In this document: one piece after another, positions 8,201 through 15,194 of the stretch | Position numbering within the stretch: the stretch's first letter is position 1 | Layout: the number at the start of each line of letters is the position of its first letter | From: CAZWSX01 sp964636985 | GTDB lineage: Bacteria; Planctomycetota; Planctomycetia; Pirellulales; Pirellulaceae | Length of the DNA: 64,000 nucleotides | Reading direction: 5' to 3' | Assembly: GCA_964636985.1 (NCBI GenBank) | Contig: CAZWSX010000028.1 | Span: forward strand, 31,432 to 95,431 | The notes under the pieces: generated by a model | Seen by the model: the letters and a program-made list of their open reading frames with translations, nothing else | Told to the model about the DNA's origin: nothing | Database searches by the model: none | Made by a program: the position numbers and the translations under genes

Positions 8201-10056
8201 GCTCCAACCGTTTGCGCATTGATTGCCGGTACGCGATGGACGATGTCCAAAGCGACAATCCCTGCCAGACCCGCGACAGGCCGTCGAACGATCGACTTGA
8301 CGACCGGCGCCGACGCGGGCCGCTCACCCACAGTCATTAGTCCAATACCCGCGACCTTGCCAAGTCGCATGGGAATGAGCGGATCGCCCGCGCCCCAATG
8401 CTTACCGTCGGAACTGCTCCACCACGAGAACCCGCTGCACGCCGGCACAATCCGCAGCCAGATGTCGCCAGCGGCGTACATCGATGGCCCTTCCATCGGC
8501 GGCGGAGCTTGTACCTCGATCGTTTCGTCGAGGCCGCGCGTCTGTAGCACCATCTGTTGGTCGCGCTGATTGACGAAGCACCGCACGGTTGTTTGGGTCA
8601 GTTCCCACGGTTCGCCGTCACCGTCGACCATCGCCAGGCCAGTCCCAGGCGCCACGTTCTGCAAGTGGAGCACGATCTCCTCGGGTACTACCGGCTTCCA
8701 ATCGAACCAGGCAATGTTCACTCCCTTGCGGCCGCGAGCATCGAGTTCGACGCTGCCATCGTCTTGCCGCTTAAGCGCCGCACCGGACTGAAACCGCGTC
8801 TTCCAAGCGAGATCGGCCGGACGCACGTTCACTTCGGGAAAGCGCTCGTCCTCGCGAAAAATGTTTGTCCTCGCGATCCACTCCGGTGGTGGCTGTTCGC
8901 CGTAGCGGGCGAGCTCGATCCCCAGGATCGCCAGATCGCCGTCGATCACTACCTCGGGCGGCACATCGCTCGCCATGGCCGGAGCTGACGTGAGGAGCAC
9001 GTTGCAGCGCCACAGTTGCCATTCGTCTGCCGAGTGGTAGAGCGTGAACGTCGCCATCGGTGCGACTTCCGCCCGCCAGGAGCGATATTCATCGGAGCCG
9101 GCATGCTGCCACTTGTCGGGCACCGCTTGCCCAGGCGCGCGATGAGTTGCATACGCGGCAATGCGATCGTTCTGGTTGGGGTAGTAGTAAAACGAAGCTC
9201 CCACGTCCCCCTGAAAAACATGCCACCGCAGCTGCCGCACGTTAGCGACTCGCAGTCGCAAGGCCGCTCCGACAGGAACCGGCGGAATGAGCTTCGCCAC
9301 TCCCTTCATGCCGCCTGACTTATTGGGGTGGACGTTCTCGGTCGTGAACGCGAGGGTCTGCCCCGGCGCCGCGACAAACCACTTCGCCAGGTCTTGTTGG
9401 CTGGGCCGCTGCTGATCGACAAAGTCGCGCAGCGCATCGGCGCGAAAAGCAGGCAGCTGTTTGTCGTCGAGGGCGAAGACGGGCTTCCAAGGTCCATCGG
9501 GAACGGCCGGTCCACTCGCTTCCGCAACGGGTTGCGCCGGTGACGCATCGGGTGTCTTCGCGGGCGGAGCCACCGACGACTCCGCGGCGGGCTTGTCCCT
9601 GGCGTGATCGACCCCGGGTGGAACTACATCTGCGGACGCCGTTTCTGACGGGTGCTCGTCCGCCTTCTTCTGAGCCTCTTTTTCCTTATCGCTCACCTTC
9701 TCATTCGAGGCAACCTCCTTGGCCCCGTTGTCGACAATCGATCGCCCCGTCGCAAACAAGATCGCGACGAGCAGCGCGATCAGCGGAATCGCAATCAGGG
9801 CCGCGACCAGCGTCGTTACGCCAGCCCACCACTGCATTTGTCGTTTCTTAGCCCACGTGACAATTGCTTTTGGATCGACCGGCTCCGGCCCCAAAGCCTG
9901 CGCCAGGTAGGCCTCCATTTGGAGCGTGTGCAGAAGAGCGGTCCGCAGCGATTCCGATTCCCGCAAGCGGATGCGAAGTTGCCGGATCTCTTCCGGCGAA
10001 AGATCGTGCGGCGATTTCGATTGGACGAGCGCAATTAACTGTTCGTCGCTCAGCAT
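5239..10056 (-). CDS. Giant single-span membrane protein with PQQ-type beta-propeller, partner of ECF sigma factor
   Basis: A 1605-residue protein. Residues 1-60 are cytoplasmic and helical (LSPEEIRQLRIRLRESESLR), a shape typical of planctomycete anti-sigma-like proteins. One transmembrane span lies at about 77-104, followed by a Pro/Ala/Lys-rich linker to about 190. A long extracytoplasmic region has beta-sandwich-like stretches (190-600), a helical TPR-like middle (about 620-1000), PQQ/WD-like propeller blades (about 1130-1430, for example WDKVTGKLVWR and LDLKDGSLQWR) and a C-terminal beta-sandwich ending VYWKNVDLQL. It starts 68 bp after the ECF sigma gene and is presumably co-transcribed with it. 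I infer a membrane-bound sensor or sigma regulator; this is not demonstrated. It is unusually long, but the frame is unbroken. Confidence 0.78.
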   Translation of the reverse strand: MLSDEQLIALVQSKSPHDLSPEEIRQLRIRLRESESLRTALLHTLQMEAYLAQALGPEPVDPKAIVTWAKKRQMQWWAGVTTLVAALIAIPLIALLVAILFATGRSIVDNGAKEVASNEKVSDKEKEAQKKADEHPSETASADVVPPGVDHARDKPAAESSVAPPAKTPDASPAQPVAEASGPAVPDGPWKPVFALDDKQLPAFRADALRDFVDQQRPSQQDLAKWFVAAPGQTLAFTTENVHPNKSGGMKGVAKLIPPVPVGAALRLRVANVRQLRWHVFQGDVGASFYYYPNQNDRIAAYATHRAPGQAVPDKWQHAGSDEYRSWRAEVAPMATFTLYHSADEWQLWRCNVLLTSAPAMASDVPPEVVIDGDLAILGIELARYGEQPPPEWIARTNIFREDERFPEVNVRPADLAWKTRFQSGAALKRQDDGSVELDARGRKGVNIAWFDWKPVVPEEIVLHLQNVAPGTGLAMVDGDGEPWELTQTTVRCFVNQRDQQMVLQTRGLDETIEVQAPPPMEGPSMYAAGDIWLRIVPACSGFSWWSSSDGKHWGAGDPLIPMRLGKVAGIGLMTVGERPASAPVVKSIVRRPVAGLAGIVALDIVHRVPAINAQTVGAWITEALKSKPADVSWTKWRRACAVRSLAGGVNRELSIEIMRLLLTDVCSPSADEPVSIQTRNELLAAASLFSPNYPRQWFTQTSQLLAEADQEFDVHNYVTLRDQSLATPLAMATRSDQNEHIQHETNMLKALVVRQDMEQVDEFVDAIRMFRWHPQNPLLDWAEMRSRGSARPGPYGPTRLLRSDAKPMYADPASKSAYDTWSEVVGLIDGNDFVGAARLMLDRSRGSRELIVSKHDPDLVLGLVDAWRGELDRVPGMREALHGEEARADIRVRAAIQRGDAAAVALSAGVFGDVPAAVEGLTWLGDSELTRGRFELASAYFDQARRVADAIAERDSSAVDTIRLQSNAKSRLGQSLRGNYVAEAAPTPVELGSRRMDGAAFEDVLRQLGTARQATESRPAAAGAVPPISHFKIETRATFDGPFGNAPDQEGARFIYQWQIDWAARQMAVVVDKNAEGSEFYLHNRFGLSRWSATEWKKAWQAEAPPGEPMRGQEWALIPMRPTLGPAHIWARQLIGKSPTLCCWDKVTGKLVWRACGEEKDWLASDPLVRDGRVYGLMVSRNSNHPNQLSLVEWDALTGERRKESNLLVLQENWFERKCAEVTATGDRLVVALSGATLGCDFDGHLCWVRRNEYIPSEADGYAVRQHFAPPVVTGKHVLVVQPGSPSIDCLDASSGTKIWQRCWPDVCRIVGIHEGLCVIACRDALASLDLKDGSLQWRLALPDLADTSHSLAHNQLLDNAILGEGKIAVGVRRFQDRHQLRHKLGMLWIDAARGEIVGENAIESSEGDDLRLSQPFQVGDKWLATFATDRNPQRAIVELAPQAGGVLASAQYRAPYINHLKPEWWRALNVVAPGWTLASMHDANPSGLMIDAHGETKVLGIRARGNEPITLYRPVSVPAAGPAQLKLQVGDEANSKWSLEVRFNDQVVSSQSYDEKSPNERWKNISVDLSSFAGKEGVVTIVATPSAGQEHALVYWKNVDLQL

Positions 10057-10124
10057 TCCTAACCTTTCGACGACCGATCAGCGCCGCCCCCGTGTCGTTT
10101 AATTACTAGCCGGATAGAAAAGGG

Positions 10125-10757
10125 TTACGTCTTGCCGGTGGGCAGCTTCCGCTCCAGGCAATTCCGAAGCGCCTGGCGGGCACGATGGATGAGTAGCTTG
10201 ATGGCCCCTTCGCTTCGGCTGAGCTTGGTGCCGATATCGGCCAACCGCATCTGGCCCCGGTAGTGCAGGTTGATGGCGTCTCGCGCACTGGGGCCGAGCG
10301 ATTCCATGCACTTGGGCAATGCTTCGATCGCCTCGTAGTGGTCGTCGACCGTCGAGGGCGTTACGCAGTCGTCGAGTTCCAGGCACATCTCAGTCCAGGC
10401 CGTTTCCTTCCGTCGCGACAGCTTTCGCGCGTGTTCCCGCAGGCGATTCCGGGCGATCCCCAGCAGCCACGAGATGGCCGACTCGGCCCGATCGAGCTTC
10501 GCCCGCCCTTCGTAGAAACGTAGAAAGACGTCCTGGCAAAGATCGTCGGCCTCGGTGGGGTCGATCATCCGTGACCGCAGGTAGGCGTAGACGCTTTTCT
10601 GGTGTCGGTCGACGGCCGTGGCGAAGGCCCGCTCGTCGCCCGCCTGGATGGCAAGCAGCAACCGCTTTTCCGGATCGAGCCGAGGAGAAGGCTCGCGCGT
10701 GAGGGCGAGACTGCCCCCTAGCGCCAATTTCCCGGCAAATTCGCCTGCTGCACTCAT
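10125..10757 (-). CDS. ECF-type RNA polymerase sigma factor
   Basis: A 210-residue protein. Region 2 is at about residues 30-105 (DDLCQDVFLRFYEG, then SWLLGIARNRLREHARK). Region 4 is at about 145-200 (SARDAINLHYRGQMRLADIGTKLSRSEGAIK, in pieces), with the helix-turn-helix pattern of sigma-70 region 4. There is no region 1 or 3, as usual for ECF factors. AGGAG at 10766-10770, 8 bases upstream, fixes the ATG. It is followed by the 1605-residue membrane protein, an arrangement in which the downstream product often controls the sigma factor. Target promoters cannot be read from the window; self-regulation is plausible but unproven. Confidence 0.93.
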   Translation of the reverse strand: MSAAGEFAGKLALGGSLALTREPSPRLDPEKRLLLAIQAGDERAFATAVDRHQKSVYAYLRSRMIDPTEADDLCQDVFLRFYEGRAKLDRAESAISWLLGIARNRLREHARKLSRRKETAWTEMCLELDDCVTPSTVDDHYEAIEALPKCMESLGPSARDAINLHYRGQMRLADIGTKLSRSEGAIKLLIHRARQALRNCLERKLPTGKT

Positions 10758-10765
10758 GTTGCCAA

Positions 10766-10770
10766 CTCCT
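10766..10770 (-). promoter_or_regulatory. Ribosome binding site of the ECF sigma gene
   Basis: AGGAG on the minus strand, 8 bases before the ATG at 10757. It is one of the few canonical sites in the window and fixes the start. Confidence 0.75.
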
Positions 10771-11142
10771 GCGGTCGCCTAAGCGACCACACCACTCCTG
10801 ACGACAATTCCTAGACCTAAAGCATAATCGTGAACCGATCCAAACCGCAAACAGTTGTGGCGGTTTCTGGATGCACAGCCGACATTTCTAACGGCGGCGG
10901 ACAGGTTGTTGTACTCAGGGAAGTGACCCCATGAGTCATGGTCGCGAGTTGCCGCGGCGTTACGCCAGACAACGGACAAATCCGCACGTTAGGTGTTTTC
11001 CCTTGCACTAGCTTGCAATCTCAACTTTCGCGCCCGACAATGCGGCCAAAACGCATAGGGTTCGTTTGTATACTTACCCGCCGAATTGACTCGGCTGCTA
11101 CGCGTTTTCGATAGTGCGCTTTCGCTCCTGGGCAGGATGTTC
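10771..11142. other. Intergenic region between divergent genes
   Basis: About 370 bases between the sigma factor and the YifB ATPase gene. Short open frames are present on the minus strand, but none looks like a protein. No hairpin or repeat stands out. The region must contain the divergent promoters; I could not place them with confidence. Confidence 0.35.
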
Positions 11143-12702
11143 ATGCTTTCGAAGATTCTCACCTTTTCGCTACTCGGGATCGACGCCTTGTCGGTGGAGG
11201 TGGAAGTCGACGTTTCGCACGCCGCCGAGCCCAAGGTTTTTCTCGTCGGGTTGCCCGAAGCGGCCGTGAAAGAGAGCCTCCACCGCTGCGATCGGGCCAT
11301 CGTCAATTCCGGCTTCATGCGGGCCCTCGACAAAATTGTCATTAACCTGGCCCCGGCCGAGCTGCCAAAGAACGCCGCGTCGTTCGATTTGCCAATCACG
11401 CTCGGCCTTTTGGCCAGCAGTGGGCAATTCGCCAGCGAACGCTTCGATCAGTACGCGGCGGTGGGTGAATTGTCGCTCGAAGGGACTACGCGGCCTGTTC
11501 GCGGGGCACTCTCGATGGCGATGTCGGTGTCGGCCGCTAAAAAAACACCGCAAGGCCGGCGTCTGCGCGGGCTCGTCGTGCCGAAAGAAAATGCCCCCGA
11601 AGCCGCCGTCGTCGAGGACGTCGAGGTGATTCCCGTCGGGAGCCTGGCCGAAGCGGTCGGATTTTTCGCGGGGCAACTCGATATCCAACCCGCCCCGCAC
11701 AAGATCGGCGAAATCTTCGCAGCCCAAGGGAAATACGACGAGGACTTCGGCGACGTCCGCGGCCAGGAAATGGCCAAGCGGGCGATCACCATCGCCGCGG
11801 CAGGAAAACACAACCTCCTGATGGTTGGTCCGCCCGGCTCGGGCAAGACGATGCTTGCCCGACGGATTCCAACCGTGATGCCGACCCTCTCGGCCACCGA
11901 GTCGATCGAGACGACGCGGATCTACAGCGTCCTCGGCAGGCTTGCTCCGGGGCAACCGCTGTTGGCTCAACGGCCGTTTCGCGCACCGCATCATACGATC
12001 AGCGAAGCGGGCCTCGTCGGCGGCGGCAGCATTCCCGCCCCAGGCGAGATCTCGATGAGCCACAACGGGGTCCTGTTCCTTGACGAGTTGCCCGAGTTCA
12101 ACCGCCGCACGCTGGAAGTGCTGCGGCAGCCGCTGGAAGACGGCATCGTTACGATCAGCCGCGCGCTTACCTCGACGACGTTCCCGGCCGACATGATGCT
12201 GGTCACGGCGATGAACCCTTGCCCTTGCGGCTATCGCGGCGACACGCGGCGGCAATGCCAGTGCAACCGCATCGTCGTCGAGCGTTACGCCGGCAAACTC
12301 TCAGGCCCGCTGCTCGACCGGATCGACATCCACATCGAAGTCCCGGCCGTCCCCTTCAAAGAACTCTCGAGCGAACGCGCCGGCACCAACAGCCAACAAA
12401 TGCGCGAGCAAGTGATGGTCGCCCGCCAGAAGCAGCAGCAAAGATTCGCCGAATCGAAAACGCGCAACAACGCCCGGATGTCGTCGAAGGAACTGCGAAC
12501 CCACTGTAAGCTCGACAAAACAAGCCAAGACTTGCTCCACCAAAGCGTGAATGAGCTAGGACTGAGCGCCCGGGCCCACGACAAAGTCCTCAGAGTCGCC
12601 CGGACCATTGCTGACCTGGATGGCTCAGACCGGATCGAGCCGATGCACGTGACCGAAGCGATTAATTACCGGATTTTGGATCGGAAGATGTGGCTGGGGT
12701 GA
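11143..12702 (+). CDS. comM: YifB/ComM family Mg-chelatase-like AAA+ ATPase
   Basis: A 519-residue protein. Start is set at the ATG of MLSKILTFSLLGIDA, the family's normal N-terminus, with GGCAGG 6 bases upstream; an ATG two codons earlier is possible. An N-terminal Lon-protease-like S5 fold is at about 1-170. The AAA+ domain has Walker A GPPGSGKT near residue 230, Walker B VLFLDELPEF near 310 and a Cys-rich NPCPCGYRGD segment. The Mg-chelatase C-terminal domain follows. Length matches the family (about 500). ComM is known in Haemophilus and Vibrio as a branch-migration helicase acting in natural transformation. Most bacteria carry a homologue whether or not they are competent, so competence here is not implied. 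Confidence 0.93.
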   Translation: MLSKILTFSLLGIDALSVEVEVDVSHAAEPKVFLVGLPEAAVKESLHRCDRAIVNSGFMRALDKIVINLAPAELPKNAASFDLPITLGLLASSGQFASERFDQYAAVGELSLEGTTRPVRGALSMAMSVSAAKKTPQGRRLRGLVVPKENAPEAAVVEDVEVIPVGSLAEAVGFFAGQLDIQPAPHKIGEIFAAQGKYDEDFGDVRGQEMAKRAITIAAAGKHNLLMVGPPGSGKTMLARRIPTVMPTLSATESIETTRIYSVLGRLAPGQPLLAQRPFRAPHHTISEAGLVGGGSIPAPGEISMSHNGVLFLDELPEFNRRTLEVLRQPLEDGIVTISRALTSTTFPADMMLVTAMNPCPCGYRGDTRRQCQCNRIVVERYAGKLSGPLLDRIDIHIEVPAVPFKELSSERAGTNSQQMREQVMVARQKQQQRFAESKTRNNARMSSKELRTHCKLDKTSQDLLHQSVNELGLSARAHDKVLRVARTIADLDGSDRIEPMHVTEAINYRILDRKMWLG

Positions 12703-12715
12703 GCGAGGGCCAGCT

Positions 12716-13069
12716 ATGCAACCAGAAGACCGAATCATCGTCGCGATGCCACTTGCGGGCCTATGGGACGAAGACGGCGACCTTTCAATAACCAGAAAGC
12801 GCGACTTGGGGCGAAAGGAATTGGTCGAATTGCTTCGTAAGGGGCCCGTGCAGTTCGTGGTGGCCAACTGCGGCGATCGGCCGTTGTGGTTCAACCTAGA
12901 CATCGCCTATCGACTTTGGAAAAACGAAGTGAAACCTCGACTTGTCGAGCCAAACGAAGCGGCGACGGGATTTCGGTTGGAGAACTTTCCGGGCGAGTAT
13001 TGCTACCTTGCAACGGAGTGGGATCCGTTGAAAGAAACTCCAGTGGTTCTACTCGAGATGTATCATTGA
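12716..13069 (+). CDS. Small protein of unknown function
   Basis: A 117-residue acidic soluble protein starting 13 bases after the YifB stop, with GAGGG-like sequence before the ATG. It has no signal peptide or membrane span. It has coherent protein composition (hydrophobic strands, VQFVVANCGDRPLWF, ending VVLLEMYH) and is likely translated with the ATPase gene. I do not recognise the family. Confidence 0.6.
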   Translation: MQPEDRIIVAMPLAGLWDEDGDLSITRKRDLGRKELVELLRKGPVQFVVANCGDRPLWFNLDIAYRLWKNEVKPRLVEPNEAATGFRLENFPGEYCYLATEWDPLKETPVVLLEMYH

Positions 13070-13122
13070 CGCAGCACCCGCTTTAGGAGAATACAATAGG
13101 ATGCAGACCCAAGGGGCCAGCT

Positions 13123-13623
13123 ATGCCGCGCGTTATCTCTTCGTCGATCACAGTCTTCTACAAGTTCGTCTTTCCGACAATTTGGCTGGCACCCTTCGCT
13201 ATCGGCACTTGCGGCCTGTATATCAATGCCGTGATGAACACGAACGCCCAAGCGCGAGGCCAATCGCAACTCCTGTGCATTCCATTTACCATGGCACTTT
13301 TAGTCGGGGGAGCGTGCTTCTACGAACTCTTCAAGCGACTCAACAAAGTCGCAATCGATCGAGATCACCTGCTTGTCTGCAACTACTTCAGCGAGTTCGT
13401 GGTGCCGCTGAGCGATATTGAGAGCGTGACCGAAATCGTCTGGATCAATATCCATCCCGTCACCATCAGTTTTAAGACCGAAACGCCGTTCGGTAAGAAG
13501 ATTGTGTTCATGCCGAAAATGCGGCTGTTCGGCGCATTTCAAACGCACCCAGTCGTCGCAGAACAGCGCGAGTTGGCCGCGCAGCCAAAACCGCTTGGCT
13601 TGGAGTCGTCTCGCGCGGCGTAA
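13123..13623 (+). CDS. Two-span membrane protein of unknown function
   Basis: A 166-residue protein with two hydrophobic spans at about 10-35 and 50-68, then a soluble part with alternating strands (VAIDRDHLLVCNYF, VPLSDIESVTEIV, VTISFKTE). That layout resembles small bacterial proteins with a PH-like (YdbT/YcxB type) domain after a membrane hairpin, but the match is only by shape. It begins about 50 bases after the previous gene on the same strand. Confidence 0.6.
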   Translation: MPRVISSSITVFYKFVFPTIWLAPFAIGTCGLYINAVMNTNAQARGQSQLLCIPFTMALLVGGACFYELFKRLNKVAIDRDHLLVCNYFSEFVVPLSDIESVTEIVWINIHPVTISFKTETPFGKKIVFMPKMRLFGAFQTHPVVAEQRELAAQPKPLGLESSRAA

Positions 13624-13648
13624 GACAGCAGCTTACGCGCTGCCCACG

Positions 13649-13906
13649 CTACCCCACACGAATCTCCACCTCGCGCATTGCGCCGGCTGTGACGCTCGCT
13701 TCCGCTTGACCGCTATCGGTAGCACACGCGATGCGGTAGTCGCCCGGCTTGGGGAGCGTTAGCACGCATTCGCCTTGCTGGTTGGTCAGGGCGGCGATCT
13801 CGGGCAGAGGCTGCGGACCATTCAAAAAAAAGATGCGTGCGCCGGCAACGGCGCGACCGCTTTGGTCTCGAACGCGGACGGTAATGGTCGATGGTGAGCT
13901 GGCCAT
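13649..13906 (-). CDS. Small Ig-like / carboxypeptidase-regulatory-like domain protein
   Basis: An 85-residue protein that is essentially one beta-sandwich domain: ITVRVRDQSGRAVAGARIFF, then TNQQGECVLTLPKPGDYRI, ending EVEIRVG. The DxxGxPVxxAxV, TdxxGxaxl and PGxYxv pattern is that of the carboxypeptidase-regulatory-like fold. No signal peptide is visible. It follows the serine protease gene by 82 bases on the same strand, so it may be an accessory binding domain or inhibitor made with the protease. That pairing is an inference. Confidence 0.65.
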   Translation of the reverse strand: MASSPSTITVRVRDQSGRAVAGARIFFLNGPQPLPEIAALTNQQGECVLTLPKPGDYRIACATDSGQAEASVTAGAMREVEIRVG

Positions 13907-13988
13907 TTTTGCACCCGCCTTGGTGCACGTCTATTTCATCCGGCCTGCTCCACGATGTCGGCAAGCCGGATGTGTTGGGAACAAACGA

Positions 13989-14936
13989 CTACGCCTTCCA
14001 GTTTACCATGTTGTCGTAGACCGGCTTAATAATCCGCGTGCCGGAATTGGTTGTTCCGCCGCCATAAGCGTGGACGGCGAAGGCGTACCGGCTGTTGTTG
14101 ATGATTCGATAAACCGCAGCTCCGCTTTGTCCGCCGAAAGTGTCGATATCGTAGAAGACCTTGCGCTCGTTCACCGAGTCGACCTTGTGGCTGTCGTACC
14201 ACTGCGTACCGCTGGGTTTGTCGCCCGGGTATCCGGAGATGTTGCCAGTCGTGGCCAGCAACTCGGCATCGGTATAGACCCCGAATCCCAGCCAGCCGAC
14301 GGTGTTGCCCAGTTCGTTGGGAATGATGATCGCGGCGTAGTCGTAGTTTTCATCGCCGTTGTTGGTCCATCCCGTTACCGAATGAAAGTTAGTGCTCGTC
14401 ACAGATCCGTACGGCAGCGAAGTCCCGTTTCGGCCCGGCATCACGATGATGTTCTTGACCCAGCCGTCGCGTCCCGGAACGCCGCTATTCTTGATGTGGA
14501 CCACGTGCCCCGCGGTGATCAAGGTATGCGGGCCGATGAACCAGCCCGTGCCAATCCACTGCGAGTTGTCGGCGGCCGTGATCAAGAGCGATGCGTGCAC
14601 GCGCCACGGATAAACATCGGTGTTGGTGATCTGAACGCGGTCGTCGTGGCCATGCACCGTCTCAAGGGCTGCCCGCTCGCCAAACGAAGCGACGGCGATA
14701 TCGCGAAGAGCCGAGGTGTCGGGGCCGACGAGCGGCGCCTCCACCGACTCCAAGCCTTGCGCCGGGCGATCGACGTTTTCTGATCCGTCGTTCCGAGGCG
14801 CCACGGTGCGTGGGTCGGAACCCCGCGCGTCCCCCTGCTGCTCCGTTCGGCGGACCGGTGGAAAATCGGATTCCGTCGGAGCGTTAGAGACCGGTGTGTG
14901 GCCGCTCATCGCACGGGGTGCCGTTGTGTCAGACAT
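13989..14936 (-). CDS. V8/glutamyl-endopeptidase-like serine protease (S1B type) with disordered N-terminus
   Basis: A 315-residue protein. The start is the ATG at 14936, with GGAGAG at 14941-14946. The chymotrypsin-fold triad is readable: His 144 in LITAGHVV, Asp 199 in ENYDYAAI, Ser 271 in FGGQSGAAV, with a late AVHAYGGG motif, as in glutamyl endopeptidases. The first 100 residues are Ser/Pro/Asp/Arg-rich and probably disordered. No signal peptide or membrane span precedes the catalytic domain, which is odd for this usually exported family. Either export is unconventional or the enzyme acts inside the cell. The small Ig-like protein gene follows. Confidence 0.82.
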   Translation of the reverse strand: MSDTTAPRAMSGHTPVSNAPTESDFPPVRRTEQQGDARGSDPRTVAPRNDGSENVDRPAQGLESVEAPLVGPDTSALRDIAVASFGERAALETVHGHDDRVQITNTDVYPWRVHASLLITAADNSQWIGTGWFIGPHTLITAGHVVHIKNSGVPGRDGWVKNIIVMPGRNGTSLPYGSVTSTNFHSVTGWTNNGDENYDYAAIIIPNELGNTVGWLGFGVYTDAELLATTGNISGYPGDKPSGTQWYDSHKVDSVNERKVFYDIDTFGGQSGAAVYRIINNSRYAFAVHAYGGGTTNSGTRIIKPVYDNMVNWKA

Positions 14937-15131
14937 GGTACTCTCCAAAGAAGAACTGCCGGTCGAGAGGAAAATCTTGCGCTCGTACCAAACGTGCGTC
15001 GCCGACCGGCAACTCCTTTGGTTTTCTCGCCGTTGCCGTGAACGGTACATAGTCTGAACAGACTAAGAATCGCGTGAATCTTTCGCACATCGGGCGCGCG
15101 TAGCACCGCCATTTGGCCGCGCTCTCCGCTG

Positions 15132-15160
15132 CGGACAAGCTTGGCCCCATGCGGTACAAT
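15132..15160 (+). promoter_or_regulatory. Candidate sigma-70-type promoter for the Lhr helicase gene
   Basis: CGGACA at 15132-15137 and TACAAT at 15155-15160 are separated by 17 bases, placing a start of transcription near 15167 and a short leader before the ribosome site at 15179. The -35 box matches 4 of 6 and the -10 box 5 of 6. This is a pattern match only. Confidence 0.35.
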
Positions 15161-15178
15161 CGTCCATGTACCCCTTAT

Positions 15179-15184
15179 GGAGAG
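15179..15184 (+). promoter_or_regulatory. Ribosome binding site of the Lhr helicase gene
   Basis: GGAGAG lies 10 bases before the ATG at 15195 and overlaps the alternative upstream ATG at 15177. It therefore favours 15195 (MHGFHPW) as the true start. Confidence 0.6.
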
Positions 15185-15194
15185 CGCCGCCGCC

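Noticed and set aside
11170..12255. 361-codon open frame on the minus strand opposite the YifB ATPase gene
   Set aside because: Shadow of the ATPase gene; composition is unlike a protein and it has no ribosome site.
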